Shown piece after piece: positions 39,137-47,013 of a DNA stretch of 64,000 nt. Position numbers and translations under genes: made by a program. This DNA comes from Lachnospiraceae bacterium (GTDB lineage: Bacteria > Bacillota > Clostridia > Lachnospirales > Lachnospiraceae), in assembly GCA_017513125.1 (NCBI GenBank), contig JAFWDI010000008.1:26902-90901 (forward strand), read 5' to 3'. Every line of letters starts with the position of its first letter. Within the stretch, counting starts at the first letter, position 1. The notes under the pieces are model-generated. The model worked only from the letters and a program-made list of their open reading frames with translations, searched no databases and was not told the origin of the DNA.

Positions 39137-39799
39137 TTACTTCTCCTTCGCCAGCGCGTTATACACCACCGCCGCCAGCGCGCCGCCGATCAGCGGTCCC
39201 ACGATGAACACCCACAGGCTCGACAGCGCAGCGCCGCCCGCGAAGAGCGCCGGACCCAGGCTTCTGGCCGGGTTCACGGAAGTACCGGTCAGCGCGATGC
39301 CCAGGATGTGCACCAGCGTCAGGGAGAGGCCGATGACCAGGCCCGCGACCGCGCCGTTTTCGACCTTCGAAGTCACGCCCATGATCGCGATCACGAACAC
39401 GAAGGTCAGGATGATCTCGATCAGCAGGGATGCGCCGGCCTTGCCCTGATAGAGCCCGTTCGCGCCGAAGCCGCAGTCGAAGCCGAAGATCCCGCCGAGG
39501 ATCGCGGCGCCGACGATGGCGCCGAGGCACTGCGCGATGACGTAGCCGACGAAATCCTTCGCCGACAGCTTCTTCGAGATCAGCATCGCGATCGAGACCG
39601 CCGGGTTAATGTGGCAGCCCGAGATGTTTCCGATGCTGTAGGCCATCGCCACGATCACGAGACCGAACGCCAGAGCGGTCAGGACGTAGCCGCCGCCGAA
39701 CTCCGCGTCGCAGCCGACCGCGACAGCGGTGCCGCAGCCGAAGACCACCAGGACCAGGGTGCCGATAAACTCGGCGATGTATTTCTTGAATGCGCTCAT
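39137..39799 (-). CDS. Aquaporin Z-like water channel
   Basis: MIP-family channel, 220 residues, six membrane helices and two half-helices. NPA boxes ISGCHINPAVSIAM (about 59-72) and TGTSVNPARSLGPA (about 172-185). A His in the fifth helix (LTLVHILGIALTGTSVNPARS) and Arg after the second NPA match the narrow water-selective filter of AqpZ rather than a glycerol facilitator. Start ATG 39799 follows GGAGGC. Divergent from the cupin gene with a Crp-like palindrome between. Confidence 0.92.
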   Translation of the reverse strand: MSAFKKYIAEFIGTLVLVVFGCGTAVAVGCDAEFGGGYVLTALAFGLVIVAMAYSIGNISGCHINPAVSIAMLISKKLSAKDFVGYVIAQCLGAIVGAAILGGIFGFDCGFGANGLYQGKAGASLLIEIILTFVFVIAIMGVTSKVENGAVAGLVIGLSLTLVHILGIALTGTSVNPARSLGPALFAGGAALSSLWVFIVGPLIGGALAAVVYNALAKEK

Positions 39800-39876
39800 G
39801 TTATGCCTCCTTATTTTCGTCTGATATGGTTTTCATAATCATGCTGATATGGACAATGTAGTGATTTCGGGATAAA

Positions 39877-39890
39877 ATAACAAGCGTTAT
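39877..39890. promoter_or_regulatory. 14-bp palindrome ATAACANNYGTTAT, Crp/Fnr-like box 3
   Basis: ATAACAAGCGTTAT, flanked by A/T, in the divergent aquaporin-cupin region. A candidate -10 (TATTAA, 39909-39914) for the cupin gene would put the box centre near -38 to -41, where class II Crp/Fnr activators bind. A Crp-family gene lies 750 bp away. Confidence 0.55.
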
Positions 39891-40023
39891 TCGGGTTTCT
39901 ATGCACTTTATTAAAGAATTGCCCGCGCGGCGTGGCAGGCACGGACCATACGGAAAAGACGGCGGCGGGCTTCGGCCGCGCCGAAGGCATGAGGCGGGAT
40001 GACCGCCGGGAAGGAGATATCAC

Positions 40024-40590
40024 ATGGAAGATAACGGACTGAAGATTATCTATGCGGAGGACGTTCCGCAGCAGGATTTCCGACCCATCCCCTGGCAGCT
40101 TCGCATGGAGGCGGAGGAGTCGGGCATGAAGAGCTTTTACTCGGCGCACTGGGTCTATCCGAAGCCCGCGGAAGGCGAGGCGCCCGCTCCGAGAGCCGCG
40201 GTCGTGCCGGAGCAGTACGCCGCTCCGCCGGAAGCGCCCGCCCCGGGGAAGCTCACCATCCACCCGCCTCACGAGCATAAGGAAAATGAAGTGATCATGC
40301 TGATCGGCGGCGATCCCTACGATCCCTACGATCTGGGCGCGACCGTGGAGTTCTCGTTCGGCGAGGACATGAAGAAATATACGTTCACCCGCAGCGTGAC
40401 GATCATGATCCCCGGCGGGATGCCGCACGGTTTTTACAATATCGTGGAGTGTCATCGCCCGTTCATGTTCATCTCTTCGCGCGAGGCCGAGTCGCTCAGC
40501 GAGAAGTTCCGCTGGGACCAGCTGACCGAGGAGCAGAACGCGCAGGTGGCGCACCGCGATTTCTGGAAGGACGTGGGATACGACGACTGA
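40024..40590 (+). CDS. Cupin-like protein, paralogue 1
   Basis: 188-residue protein with GGGAAGGAGAT upstream. The likely metal site is HPPHEHKENEVIM (H-x2-H-x-H-x3-E, about 80-92) and PGGMPHGFYNI (about 133-143). The 40-residue N-terminal part is unfamiliar. The pattern H-x-H...GGDPYDPYDLGATVEFSFGE...IPGGMPH is shared with the protein at 46524, so the two are paralogues of a small cupin family I do not recognise. No signal peptide. Convergent with the Crp-family gene. Confidence 0.8.
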   Translation: MEDNGLKIIYAEDVPQQDFRPIPWQLRMEAEESGMKSFYSAHWVYPKPAEGEAPAPRAAVVPEQYAAPPEAPAPGKLTIHPPHEHKENEVIMLIGGDPYDPYDLGATVEFSFGEDMKKYTFTRSVTIMIPGGMPHGFYNIVECHRPFMFISSREAESLSEKFRWDQLTEEQNAQVAHRDFWKDVGYDD

Positions 40591-40638
40591 TCCGGGCGAA
40601 TGCGAGGGCGCCGCGGCAGTCTGCGGACCGGCCGGCGG

Positions 40639-41379
40639 TCAGACCTCGCCGTGCAGCGTGAAGCGGTTTTTGCGGAACGAGATGAGCCCGTCATCGCGCA
40701 TGCGCCCGAGTTCTTTCGACAATGCCGTCCGCTCCACATTCAGATAATCCGCCATCTGCTGGCGGTCGAACGGAATCTCGAACGTGTTCGAGCCGCTGCG
40801 CAGCGCCATGGTGTTCAGGTAGGACATGACGCGGGCGCGGACCGCGTGCGGCGCGGTGTGGAATGCGCGGCCGGAGAGTATCAGGTTTTTCCTGAAGGAG
40901 ATATGAAGAAGGTTTCGGATCAGGGCGCCGCGCCAGGATCCGGAGCCTTTTTTCGCGGGCGATGCGGCAGCGTCGGGCCATGCGGCGGCGTCGGGCAATG
41001 CGGCGTCGGCCACTGCGGCGTCCCCGCGCAGAGCGGTCATATTCAGGAACAGGATCCGGCAGTCTTCATTCGCCGCGGCGTCCACGAGAAGGACCTCGCC
41101 CGGGAGCATCGCGTAGGTCTCCGCGAAAAATTCGCCCGGACCGGCGTGGCTCAGGATGGTGCGGGTGCCCCAGAGGTCATTGCTCTCGATGGTGACGCTG
41201 CCCGAAAGCACCAGCCCCATGCGCTCGGTGGGCTCGCCGGCGTGCAGGATGAGTTCGCCCCGGTCGTAAGTCTTCACGGCGGCGCGCAGCGTGCGGAGGG
41301 CTTCCGCGAGGTCTTCGGCGCCGAGTCCGCGGAAGAAGGCGGTCGTGCGGATGAAGTCGAGGTCTTTCTGTGCGATCAT
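40639..41379 (-). CDS. Crp/Fnr-family transcriptional regulator with repeat-expanded linker
   Basis: 246 residues from ATG 41379, which follows AAGGAGTG. The effector domain (about 1-115; GELILHAGEPTERMGLVLSGSVTI) has no obvious cAMP-contact motif. A low-complexity Ala/Asp/Pro linker (DAAVADAALPDAAAWPDAAASPAKKG, about 118-143 in part) interrupts the normal continuity, then the dimer helix and HTH (FDRQQMADYLNVERTALSKELGRMRDDGLI) follow. No Fnr-type N-terminal Cys cluster. Divergent from the ferredoxin gene, across a 22-bp palindrome, the arrangement often seen for redox or nitrosative-stress regulators. Confidence 0.88.
   Translation of the reverse strand: MIAQKDLDFIRTTAFFRGLGAEDLAEALRTLRAAVKTYDRGELILHAGEPTERMGLVLSGSVTIESNDLWGTRTILSHAGPGEFFAETYAMLPGEVLLVDAAANEDCRILFLNMTALRGDAAVADAALPDAAAWPDAAASPAKKGSGSWRGALIRNLLHISFRKNLILSGRAFHTAPHAVRARVMSYLNTMALRSGSNTFEIPFDRQQMADYLNVERTALSKELGRMRDDGLISFRKNRFTLHGEV
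40961..41026. repeat. Short tandem repeat coding the Crp-family linker
   Basis: Imperfect units of 18, 18, 15 and 15 bp (40961-40978, 40979-40996, 40997-41011, 41012-41026) built on TGCGGCGGCGTCGGGC. All unit lengths are multiples of three, so copy-number change would lengthen or shorten the protein linker without a frameshift. Confidence 0.7.
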
Positions 41380-41436
41380 ATGCACTCCTTTCCGTATAGG
41401 ATGATCGAGTCGCGAAGGGTTCGGAACATTTTCCCC

Positions 41437-41458
41437 ATACGTGGTCAAAACCACGTAT
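41437..41458. promoter_or_regulatory. 22-bp perfect palindrome between Crp-family and ferredoxin genes
   Basis: Arms ATACGTGGT (41437-41445) and ACCACGTAT (41450-41458) around CAAA. Probably an operator for one or both divergent genes; different in sequence from the ATAAC boxes. Confidence 0.65.
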
Positions 41459-41559
41459 ATTCTCCCCGGAGGATACTATATTTACGGCAGAAAGACAAGA
41501 GGAAGCCGGCCGGCATTGCCCGGCGCGGCTGGAAATATGAGACTGTAAGGAGGTCCGTT

Positions 41560-42300
41560 ATGATCCGGAAGATCATTCATATTGATGAAGAGAAGTGCAA
41601 TGGCTGCGGCGCCTGTGCGAACGCCTGCCATGAGGGCGCGATCGACATGGTCGACGGGAAGGCGAAGCTGGTGCGCGAGAATTTCTGCGACGGGTTCGGC
41701 GACTGCCTGCCGGAGTGCCCGACCGGCGCGATCACGTTCGAGGAGCGTGAGGCGCCCGAGTACGACGAGGCGGCGGTGAAGGCGGCTCAGGCTGCGAAGG
41801 CCGCACCCGCGGCTGCTGCGGCGCCGGCCGCGCCCGTGCAGGGGCACAGCTGCCCGGGATCGGCGATGAGGACGTTTCAGCGTGCGGAGCAGGCGCCTGC
41901 GCAGGCATCCGCGGCGGCCTCGTGCGCGAAGCCGGTGTCGCGCCTGAACCAGTGGCCCTGCCAGATCAAGCTGCTCCCGACGAAAGCGGCCTTCTACGAC
42001 GGCGCGGACATCCTGGTCGCGGCGGACTGCACGGCCTATGCCTACGCGAACATGCACGAAGATTTCATGAAGGGGAAGATCACTTTGATCGGCTGCCCGA
42101 AGCTCGACGCGGTCGATTACTACGACAAGCTCCTCGAGATCTTTAAGAGCAATGACATTAAGAGCCTCACGATCGTCCGCATGGAGGTGCCCTGCTGCGG
42201 CGGCCTGCAGCGCGCCGCCGAGGACGCGCTGAAGCACAGCGGGAAGTTCGTGCCCTGGCGCGTGGTGACGATCTCGCTGGACGGGGAGGTCATGGAGTGA
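41560..42300 (+). CDS. Two-cluster 4Fe-4S ferredoxin-like protein with C-terminal domain
   Basis: 246 residues from ATG 41560, six bases after AAGGAGG. The N-terminus has CNGCGACANAC (cluster 1) and CDGFGDCLPECPTG (second set, CxGxGxC-x3-C-P form). An Ala/Pro-rich linker (about 70-110) leads to a C-terminal domain (about 125-246; DGADILVAADCTAYAYANMHEDFMKGKITLIGCPKLDAVDYYDKLLEIFK...PCCGGLQRAAEDAL) resembling the part that follows the ferredoxin domain in proteins found beside hybrid-cluster (Hcp) genes. An electron carrier or iron-sulfur sensor is inferred. Confidence 0.85.
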   Translation: MIRKIIHIDEEKCNGCGACANACHEGAIDMVDGKAKLVRENFCDGFGDCLPECPTGAITFEEREAPEYDEAAVKAAQAAKAAPAAAAAPAAPVQGHSCPGSAMRTFQRAEQAPAQASAAASCAKPVSRLNQWPCQIKLLPTKAAFYDGADILVAADCTAYAYANMHEDFMKGKITLIGCPKLDAVDYYDKLLEIFKSNDIKSLTIVRMEVPCCGGLQRAAEDALKHSGKFVPWRVVTISLDGEVME

Positions 42301-42344
42301 TCTTACCGAAGCGCTGTGCCGCGGTCGGCGCGTAACGCGCCCCG

Positions 42345-43337
42345 TCACTCCCCGTACTGTTCGCTTAAGCTTTTCGCCAGCGCCCGCATCCGTTCCACCA
42401 CGGTTTCGGGCGCTGTCACTTTCACCCGGCCGCCCAGCGCCGCGATCCATCCCAGAAACTGATCGCTTACTGCCACGTCCACGTGCGTGCGGAAGTGTTC
42501 CTCATCACAGGGGATCAGCGGGATATCCTTCCCGAAGCGGTCGATCAGGATGCCGGCCATGGAGTTTTCCGCCTCGAGCGTCACGTGCGTCTCCTCGCCG
42601 CCGAACATCCCGAAGTGCATCCGCGTGTACTTCGGCAGGTCGAAGTCGCGGAACTGCCGGCGGCCCTCGCGCGGTTCATCGGTCACGGTGACCTGCTGCA
42701 TCTTATCCACGCGGTAGTGTTTGATCGCGTCGTCCGCCGCGTCGTATCCCACCAGATAGTAGTTCTCATCGTCCCACAAAAGAGCCCAGGGGCTGACCGT
42801 GTAGCGCTTTCCCTCGCGCCGCAGTTCGGGCTCCTTCTTCAGGTTCCACTGAAAGTAGCGGAAGCTGATCTGCCGGTCCGCGCCGATAGCCTGGTGGATG
42901 GGGTCGACATTGTAATAGATCTTCTCGTTCGCGGTCTTCACGCGCCCGGAGATGACCACCTGCCGCTGCAACTGGCCCGCCTGGTGCCGGCTCGCGAGCG
43001 TCTCGAGCTTCGCGATCAGTTCGTTCGACCGCCGGTCGCTGATGAACTTCGCGGACTGCACGGAGTCCACGAGCAGCTTCAGCTCGGCCAGCTGGAACTC
43101 GCGCTCGCCGAGATAGTAGAGCGTGTTCCGCTGCGTGCGCCGGCTGATGATATCGAACCCGAACGTCCGAAGCTCCTCGAAGTCCGAGTACAGAGTCTTC
43201 CGGTCCGCGTTAACGCCGTAAGCGTTCAGGCGGCCGATGATCTCCTCCGTGCTCAGCCCGTGATCCTCGTCGGTCTCCTCGCGGAAGATCCTGACGAGGT
43301 AAAGGAGCTTCAGTTTCTGGTTGCTGCTTCTGGCCAT
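42345..43337 (-). CDS. HTH-WYL transcriptional regulator
   Basis: 330 residues from ATG 43337 (GGAGG upstream). Winged helix at about 10-65 (LKLLYLVRIFREETDEDHGLSTEEIIGRLNAYGVNADRKTLYSDFEEL), WYL domain about 140-220 (ISFRYFQWN...YYLVGYDAADDAIKHYRVDKM) and a WCX-type C-terminal domain. WYL proteins sense ligands, possibly nucleic-acid pieces, and often control DNA-damage or defence genes. Divergent from the AAA+/ADP-ribosylglycohydrolase pair with 143 bp between the starts, so it probably controls them. Confidence 0.93.
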   Translation of the reverse strand: MARSSNQKLKLLYLVRIFREETDEDHGLSTEEIIGRLNAYGVNADRKTLYSDFEELRTFGFDIISRRTQRNTLYYLGEREFQLAELKLLVDSVQSAKFISDRRSNELIAKLETLASRHQAGQLQRQVVISGRVKTANEKIYYNVDPIHQAIGADRQISFRYFQWNLKKEPELRREGKRYTVSPWALLWDDENYYLVGYDAADDAIKHYRVDKMQQVTVTDEPREGRRQFRDFDLPKYTRMHFGMFGGEETHVTLEAENSMAGILIDRFGKDIPLIPCDEEHFRTHVDVAVSDQFLGWIAALGGRVKVTAPETVVERMRALAKSLSEQYGE

Positions 43338-43443
43338 GATACGCCTCCGTTCATCCGCGCTCCGCGGACGGGCAATGTCTCCGCCGGGCCGTGCCGGCTG
43401 TCCCGAATTTGCATCTTTATTATATACTACCTTTGAGACGGCG

Positions 43444-43452
43444 TGGTATAGT
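43444..43452 (+). promoter_or_regulatory. Extended -10 promoter of the Lon-like ATPase operon
   Basis: TGG-TATAGT (-10 at 43447-43452), 29 bp before the ATG. A minus-strand TATAAT at 43419-43424 is the likely -10 for the WYL gene, so the two promoters are only about 25 bp apart and face away from each other. Confidence 0.6.
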
Positions 43453-43480
43453 AAACAGGGGTAAGCCCGGGAGAAGAGCC

Positions 43481-45355
43481 ATGTCTGTAAACACGACATC
43501 CTTTGAGGACATCTTAAAAGAGAACGGTTTCCGGCTCGCGTCGTACATCGACGAGGCGGACAGGAAGGATATTGCGAATTTCCTGTCCGGGATCCTGGAA
43601 GGGAAGGGCGGCGCGACGGATGCCGAGGTGGAGGCGATTCTGGAGAGCTACATCGACCTCGGGCTGCTGGACCGCATCGCGGACGGGAGCGAAGACGACG
43701 AGGACGACGCGGCTCCGAAGATCACCGTGCCGGAAGACCCCTGTGCGGCGGAGCAGTTCCGCGCGGCGAAGACGGACGCGGAGCGGGCGGAAGCCGCAGG
43801 AAAAGCAGGCGGTTCCGCTGAGCCCGGCGAGGCCGCGGACGGTTCCGCTGAGCATGCCCCCATTCTCGCCGAGATTCCGCAGGAAAATCAGAAAAAGAAG
43901 AATATTTCCTGGCAGCTCTTCGCCGCGGACACGAACTATGCGGATGCGGAGCATCCGATCCTGGTGCTGGCGGACCCCGGTACGGAGGTCCCGCACCATC
44001 AGACCGGCGCCTTCACGAATCCCGAACGCAAGACCGCCTTCGAGTACGTCTCGGAGGGCCGTCCGCAGTCGGCTGAGATCCGCTTCCTGGACAGCCGTTT
44101 CGTGAAGCTCATGACCTGGCTCGGGGAGGGGCACATCGCGGTGCGCCTGACCGGAAGGCGGGTGCCGGGCCCGGACGGGAAAGACGGCTGGGCGGTCTAT
44201 AAGATTCGTGCGGTCAGCGTGAACGATAACGAGATCCTTCAGACCGCGAATAACGACTTTCTGCAGCTGGTCATCCGCCGCATCCTGGACAGCCGCCCGA
44301 AAGAGGCGGCCGACGACGACGAGCGCGACAGTTCGGACGCGGGCATCCTGCTGACGGACATGGCCGCGATGATCGATTACGTGAACGTCGCCGAGGACAC
44401 CCTTCCGGATAACGTCCGGAACTGGGCGCACCGGAACATCGCCATGGCGAAGTCGAAGACCGTCAGCCAGGAGGAGAAGCGCCACGCGCAGCGGGCGCTC
44501 TCGATGATGCTGAACATCCGCTGGCAGGGATCGTATTTCGAGCCGGTCGACCCGGCGGCCGCGCGCCGCATCCTCGACGAGGAGCTCTACGGCATGGAGA
44601 AGGTGAAGCAGCGGGTCATCGAGACGATCATCCAGATAAACCGCACGCACACCCTCCCAGTCTACGGGCTGCTGCTCGTGGGACCGGCCGGCACTGGTAA
44701 GAGCCAGATCGCCTACGCGGTCGCGCGCATCCTGAAGCTGCCGTGGACCTCGCTCGATATGAGCGCGATCACCGACGTCGAGCAGCTGACCGGGACGCCG
44801 CGCGTCTACACGAACGCGAAGCCCGGCCACGTCATGGAGTCGCTCGCGCGGGCGGGCGCGTCGAACCTCGTGTTCATCATTAACGAGCTGGACAAGGCCG
44901 ACTCCGGCCGCCAGGGCTCGAACCCGGCGGACGCTCTGCTGACGCTGCTGGATAACCTGGGCTTTACGGATAACTATATCGAATGTCAGATCCCGACCGC
45001 GGGCGTCTATCCGATCGCGACCGCGAACGACCGCAGGCGCATCTCGGCGCCGCTTCTGAGCCGCTTCGCGGAGATCGAGATCCATGATTACACCCCCGAC
45101 GAGAAGCGCATCATCTTCACGGATTTCTCTATGCCGAAGATCCTGAAGCGCATGGGGATGATGCAGGGTGAGATGAGTGTGACGCCCGGCGCGGTCGACG
45201 CGGTGATCGAGCGTTTCCGCGACGAGACCGGCGTGCGCGACCTCGAGCAGGCGGCCGAGCATCTGGCGGCGCATGCATTGTACCGGATCGAGACCGAGGG
45301 GATCTCGACGGTGCGCTTCGATGAGACTGAGGTCAGGAGGCTTCTGGAACTATGA
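43481..45355 (+). CDS. Lon-like AAA+ ATPase lacking a protease domain
   Basis: 624 residues. The N-terminal 290 residues, including an Ala/Glu-rich stretch (about 75-135), match nothing I know. The AAA+ domain (about 360-620) is Lon-like: ARRILDEELYGMEKVKQRVIE, Walker A GPAGTGKS (about 402), Walker B LVFIINELDKADSGRQGSNPADALLTLLDNLGFTDNYIE and the C-terminal helical lid GVRDLEQAAEHLAAHALYRI. The Lon Ser-Lys protease domain is absent and the gene ends at the lid. Walker B reads INELD rather than LDEID, still with an acidic residue. Ends in an ATGA overlap with the ADP-ribosylglycohydrolase. Confidence 0.88.
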   Translation: MSVNTTSFEDILKENGFRLASYIDEADRKDIANFLSGILEGKGGATDAEVEAILESYIDLGLLDRIADGSEDDEDDAAPKITVPEDPCAAEQFRAAKTDAERAEAAGKAGGSAEPGEAADGSAEHAPILAEIPQENQKKKNISWQLFAADTNYADAEHPILVLADPGTEVPHHQTGAFTNPERKTAFEYVSEGRPQSAEIRFLDSRFVKLMTWLGEGHIAVRLTGRRVPGPDGKDGWAVYKIRAVSVNDNEILQTANNDFLQLVIRRILDSRPKEAADDDERDSSDAGILLTDMAAMIDYVNVAEDTLPDNVRNWAHRNIAMAKSKTVSQEEKRHAQRALSMMLNIRWQGSYFEPVDPAAARRILDEELYGMEKVKQRVIETIIQINRTHTLPVYGLLLVGPAGTGKSQIAYAVARILKLPWTSLDMSAITDVEQLTGTPRVYTNAKPGHVMESLARAGASNLVFIINELDKADSGRQGSNPADALLTLLDNLGFTDNYIECQIPTAGVYPIATANDRRRISAPLLSRFAEIEIHDYTPDEKRIIFTDFSMPKILKRMGMMQGEMSVTPGAVDAVIERFRDETGVRDLEQAAEHLAAHALYRIETEGISTVRFDETEVRRLLEL

Positions 45356-46446
45356 ATGTGACGGATCGCGCGGACCGCATCATCGGAAGCCTCATCGGCG
45401 GCGCTGCCGGCGACGCGCTGGGCTATGAGATCGAGTTTTGGGACGAGGCGGAGATCTTCGACCGCTTCGGAGAATGCGGGATACAGTCGTATGAGCCCGG
45501 CTTTCCGGGCGGGAAGGCCCTGATCTCGGACGATACGCAGATGACGCTGTTTACGGCGGAAGGGATCCTGAACGCGGCGGGTCCGGAAGGGGCGCGGGAA
45601 GGCATCGCGCTGGCGTATCTCGACTGGCTGAGAACGCAGGAAGACGGCATCGGCCCGATCGAGGCGGACACGGATCCGGCGGGCCGGGACGGCCTGCTCT
45701 CGGTGAGTGAGCTCTACGCGCTGCGGGCGCCCGGAAACACCTGCCTGTCCGCGCTGCGGGGGCGCCGTGAGCAGCTGCAGCAGAACGGAGAGCTGCCGAA
45801 AGATTTTCTGCAGGACCGGCTGAATCACAGCAAGGGCTGCGGCGGCGTTATGCGCATCGCGCCCGTGGCGCTGGCGTTTTCGCCGGACCGCTTCCCGGGC
45901 GGGATCCGGGGGATCGACCTCGAGGGCGCCCAGGCGGCCGCGGTCACGCACGGAGCTCCGCTGGGCTGGCTGCCCGCGGCGGCGGTGACGCACATCATTA
46001 ACCGGATCGTGTATCCGGAGCGGGAGATGACATTGGCGGAGATCGTCCTTGAGGCCGGTGAGACCTGCATGGAGATCTTCCGCGGAGCGGCCCCGGCGGA
46101 AGACCTGCGGTACCTGAACGAACTGCTCGTGCAGGCCGCGGACCTTGCGGAAAACGACCGGACCGACCTCGAGAACATCCACGCGCTCGGCGAAGGCTGG
46201 GTCGGCGAGGAGGCCATGGCCGTCGGCGTCTACTGCGCGCTGCGGTATCAGAACGATTTCACGGCGGGGATCCGCGCCGCGGTGAACCACTGCGGCGACA
46301 GCGACTCGACCGGGGCGGTCTGCGGGAACATCCTGGGCGCATGGCTCGGCGACCGCGCCGTGGGCCGGGAGTGGAAGGATGACCTGGAGCTGGAACCGCT
46401 GATCCGGGAGATCGGCGGACGGCTCGCGGGATATTCCGAAAAATGA
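45352..46446 (+). CDS. ADP-ribosylglycohydrolase (ARH/DraG family)
   Basis: 364 residues, translationally coupled to the AAA+ gene. Metal-binding motifs are seen at IGSLIGGAAGDALGYEIEFW (about 10-29), ISDDTQMTLFTAEGIL (about 60-75) and NHCGDSDSTGAVCGNILGAWLG (about 313-334), as in DraG/ARH3 proteins, which remove ADP-ribose from proteins or other acceptors using Mg2+. Cofactor residues look complete, so the enzyme is probably active. The substrate is unknown; the coupled ATPase may present or remodel it. Confidence 0.92.
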   Translation: MNVTDRADRIIGSLIGGAAGDALGYEIEFWDEAEIFDRFGECGIQSYEPGFPGGKALISDDTQMTLFTAEGILNAAGPEGAREGIALAYLDWLRTQEDGIGPIEADTDPAGRDGLLSVSELYALRAPGNTCLSALRGRREQLQQNGELPKDFLQDRLNHSKGCGGVMRIAPVALAFSPDRFPGGIRGIDLEGAQAAAVTHGAPLGWLPAAAVTHIINRIVYPEREMTLAEIVLEAGETCMEIFRGAAPAEDLRYLNELLVQAADLAENDRTDLENIHALGEGWVGEEAMAVGVYCALRYQNDFTAGIRAAVNHCGDSDSTGAVCGNILGAWLGDRAVGREWKDDLELEPLIREIGGRLAGYSEK

Positions 46447-46523
46447 GCATAAACGGGCCGCGGGCCCGTAATGACATCAGTGCAACTGTAAGCAGATATA
46501 AAAGAAATGGGAGGTTTCAGATC

Positions 46524-46955
46524 ATGAGCGAAAGTAAGTATGAGAAGTACATCGTGCGCGACATTAAACTGCAGCCGCAGGACGTCCGTCCGGACGTGAT
46601 GACCCGCGGCGCGTGGCTCGACGAGACCGTCTGCGCCGGCGCGCCTTACTATGAGGCGGTCTGGGTGAAGAAGGACATCCCGAACGGCCCCGGCGAGCAC
46701 TGCCATGAGTTCGACGAGTTCCTGGGCTGCATGGGCAATGACCCCGACTCGGACGAGCTGGGCTGCACCGTCCAGGTCTACATCGAGGGCGAGCTGTTCG
46801 AGTTCACGAAGAATTTCGTCGTCTATGTTCCGGCGGGAACGAAGCATTGCCCGCTGAACTTCCTGAACGTGACCCGCCCGGTCATCAACTACTCGGGCGG
46901 CCCGAACGTCGAGTATCTGCGGAAGTACGCTGACGGCACCTACAGAGTGAACTGA
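46524..46955 (+). CDS. Cupin-like protein, paralogue 2
   Basis: 143 residues from ATG 46524, nine bases after GGGAGG. Likely metal ligands in GEHCHEFDEFLG (H-x2... C-H-E, about 73-84) and VPAGTKHCPLNF (about 117-128). Shares with the protein at 40024 the layout H/E box, D-P-x4-E/D-LG-x-TV, F-x-F-T, (I/V)P-x-G-x-x-H. It follows the ADP-ribosylglycohydrolase by 78 bp and may belong to the same transcript, ending at a strong terminator. Confidence 0.8.
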   Translation: MSESKYEKYIVRDIKLQPQDVRPDVMTRGAWLDETVCAGAPYYEAVWVKKDIPNGPGEHCHEFDEFLGCMGNDPDSDELGCTVQVYIEGELFEFTKNFVVYVPAGTKHCPLNFLNVTRPVINYSGGPNVEYLRKYADGTYRVN

Positions 46956-46978
46956 CGGAAAACATCTGTATCGAAAAA

Positions 46979-47006
46979 GCCGCTGCCTTCGGGCAGCGGC
47001 CTTTTT
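46979..47006. terminator. Bidirectional terminator after cupin 2
   Basis: GCCGCTGCC-TTCG-GGCAGCGGC (46979-47000) with AAAAA before and TTTTTT after; shared by converging genes. Confidence 0.93.
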
Positions 47007-47013
47007 TATTTTT

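Noticed and set aside
39137..39799. Glycerol facilitator (GlpF) feeding the nearby glycyl radical enzyme as glycerol dehydratase
   Set aside because: The fifth-helix His and narrow-filter context match AqpZ-type water channels, and the genes are convergent, not co-transcribed.
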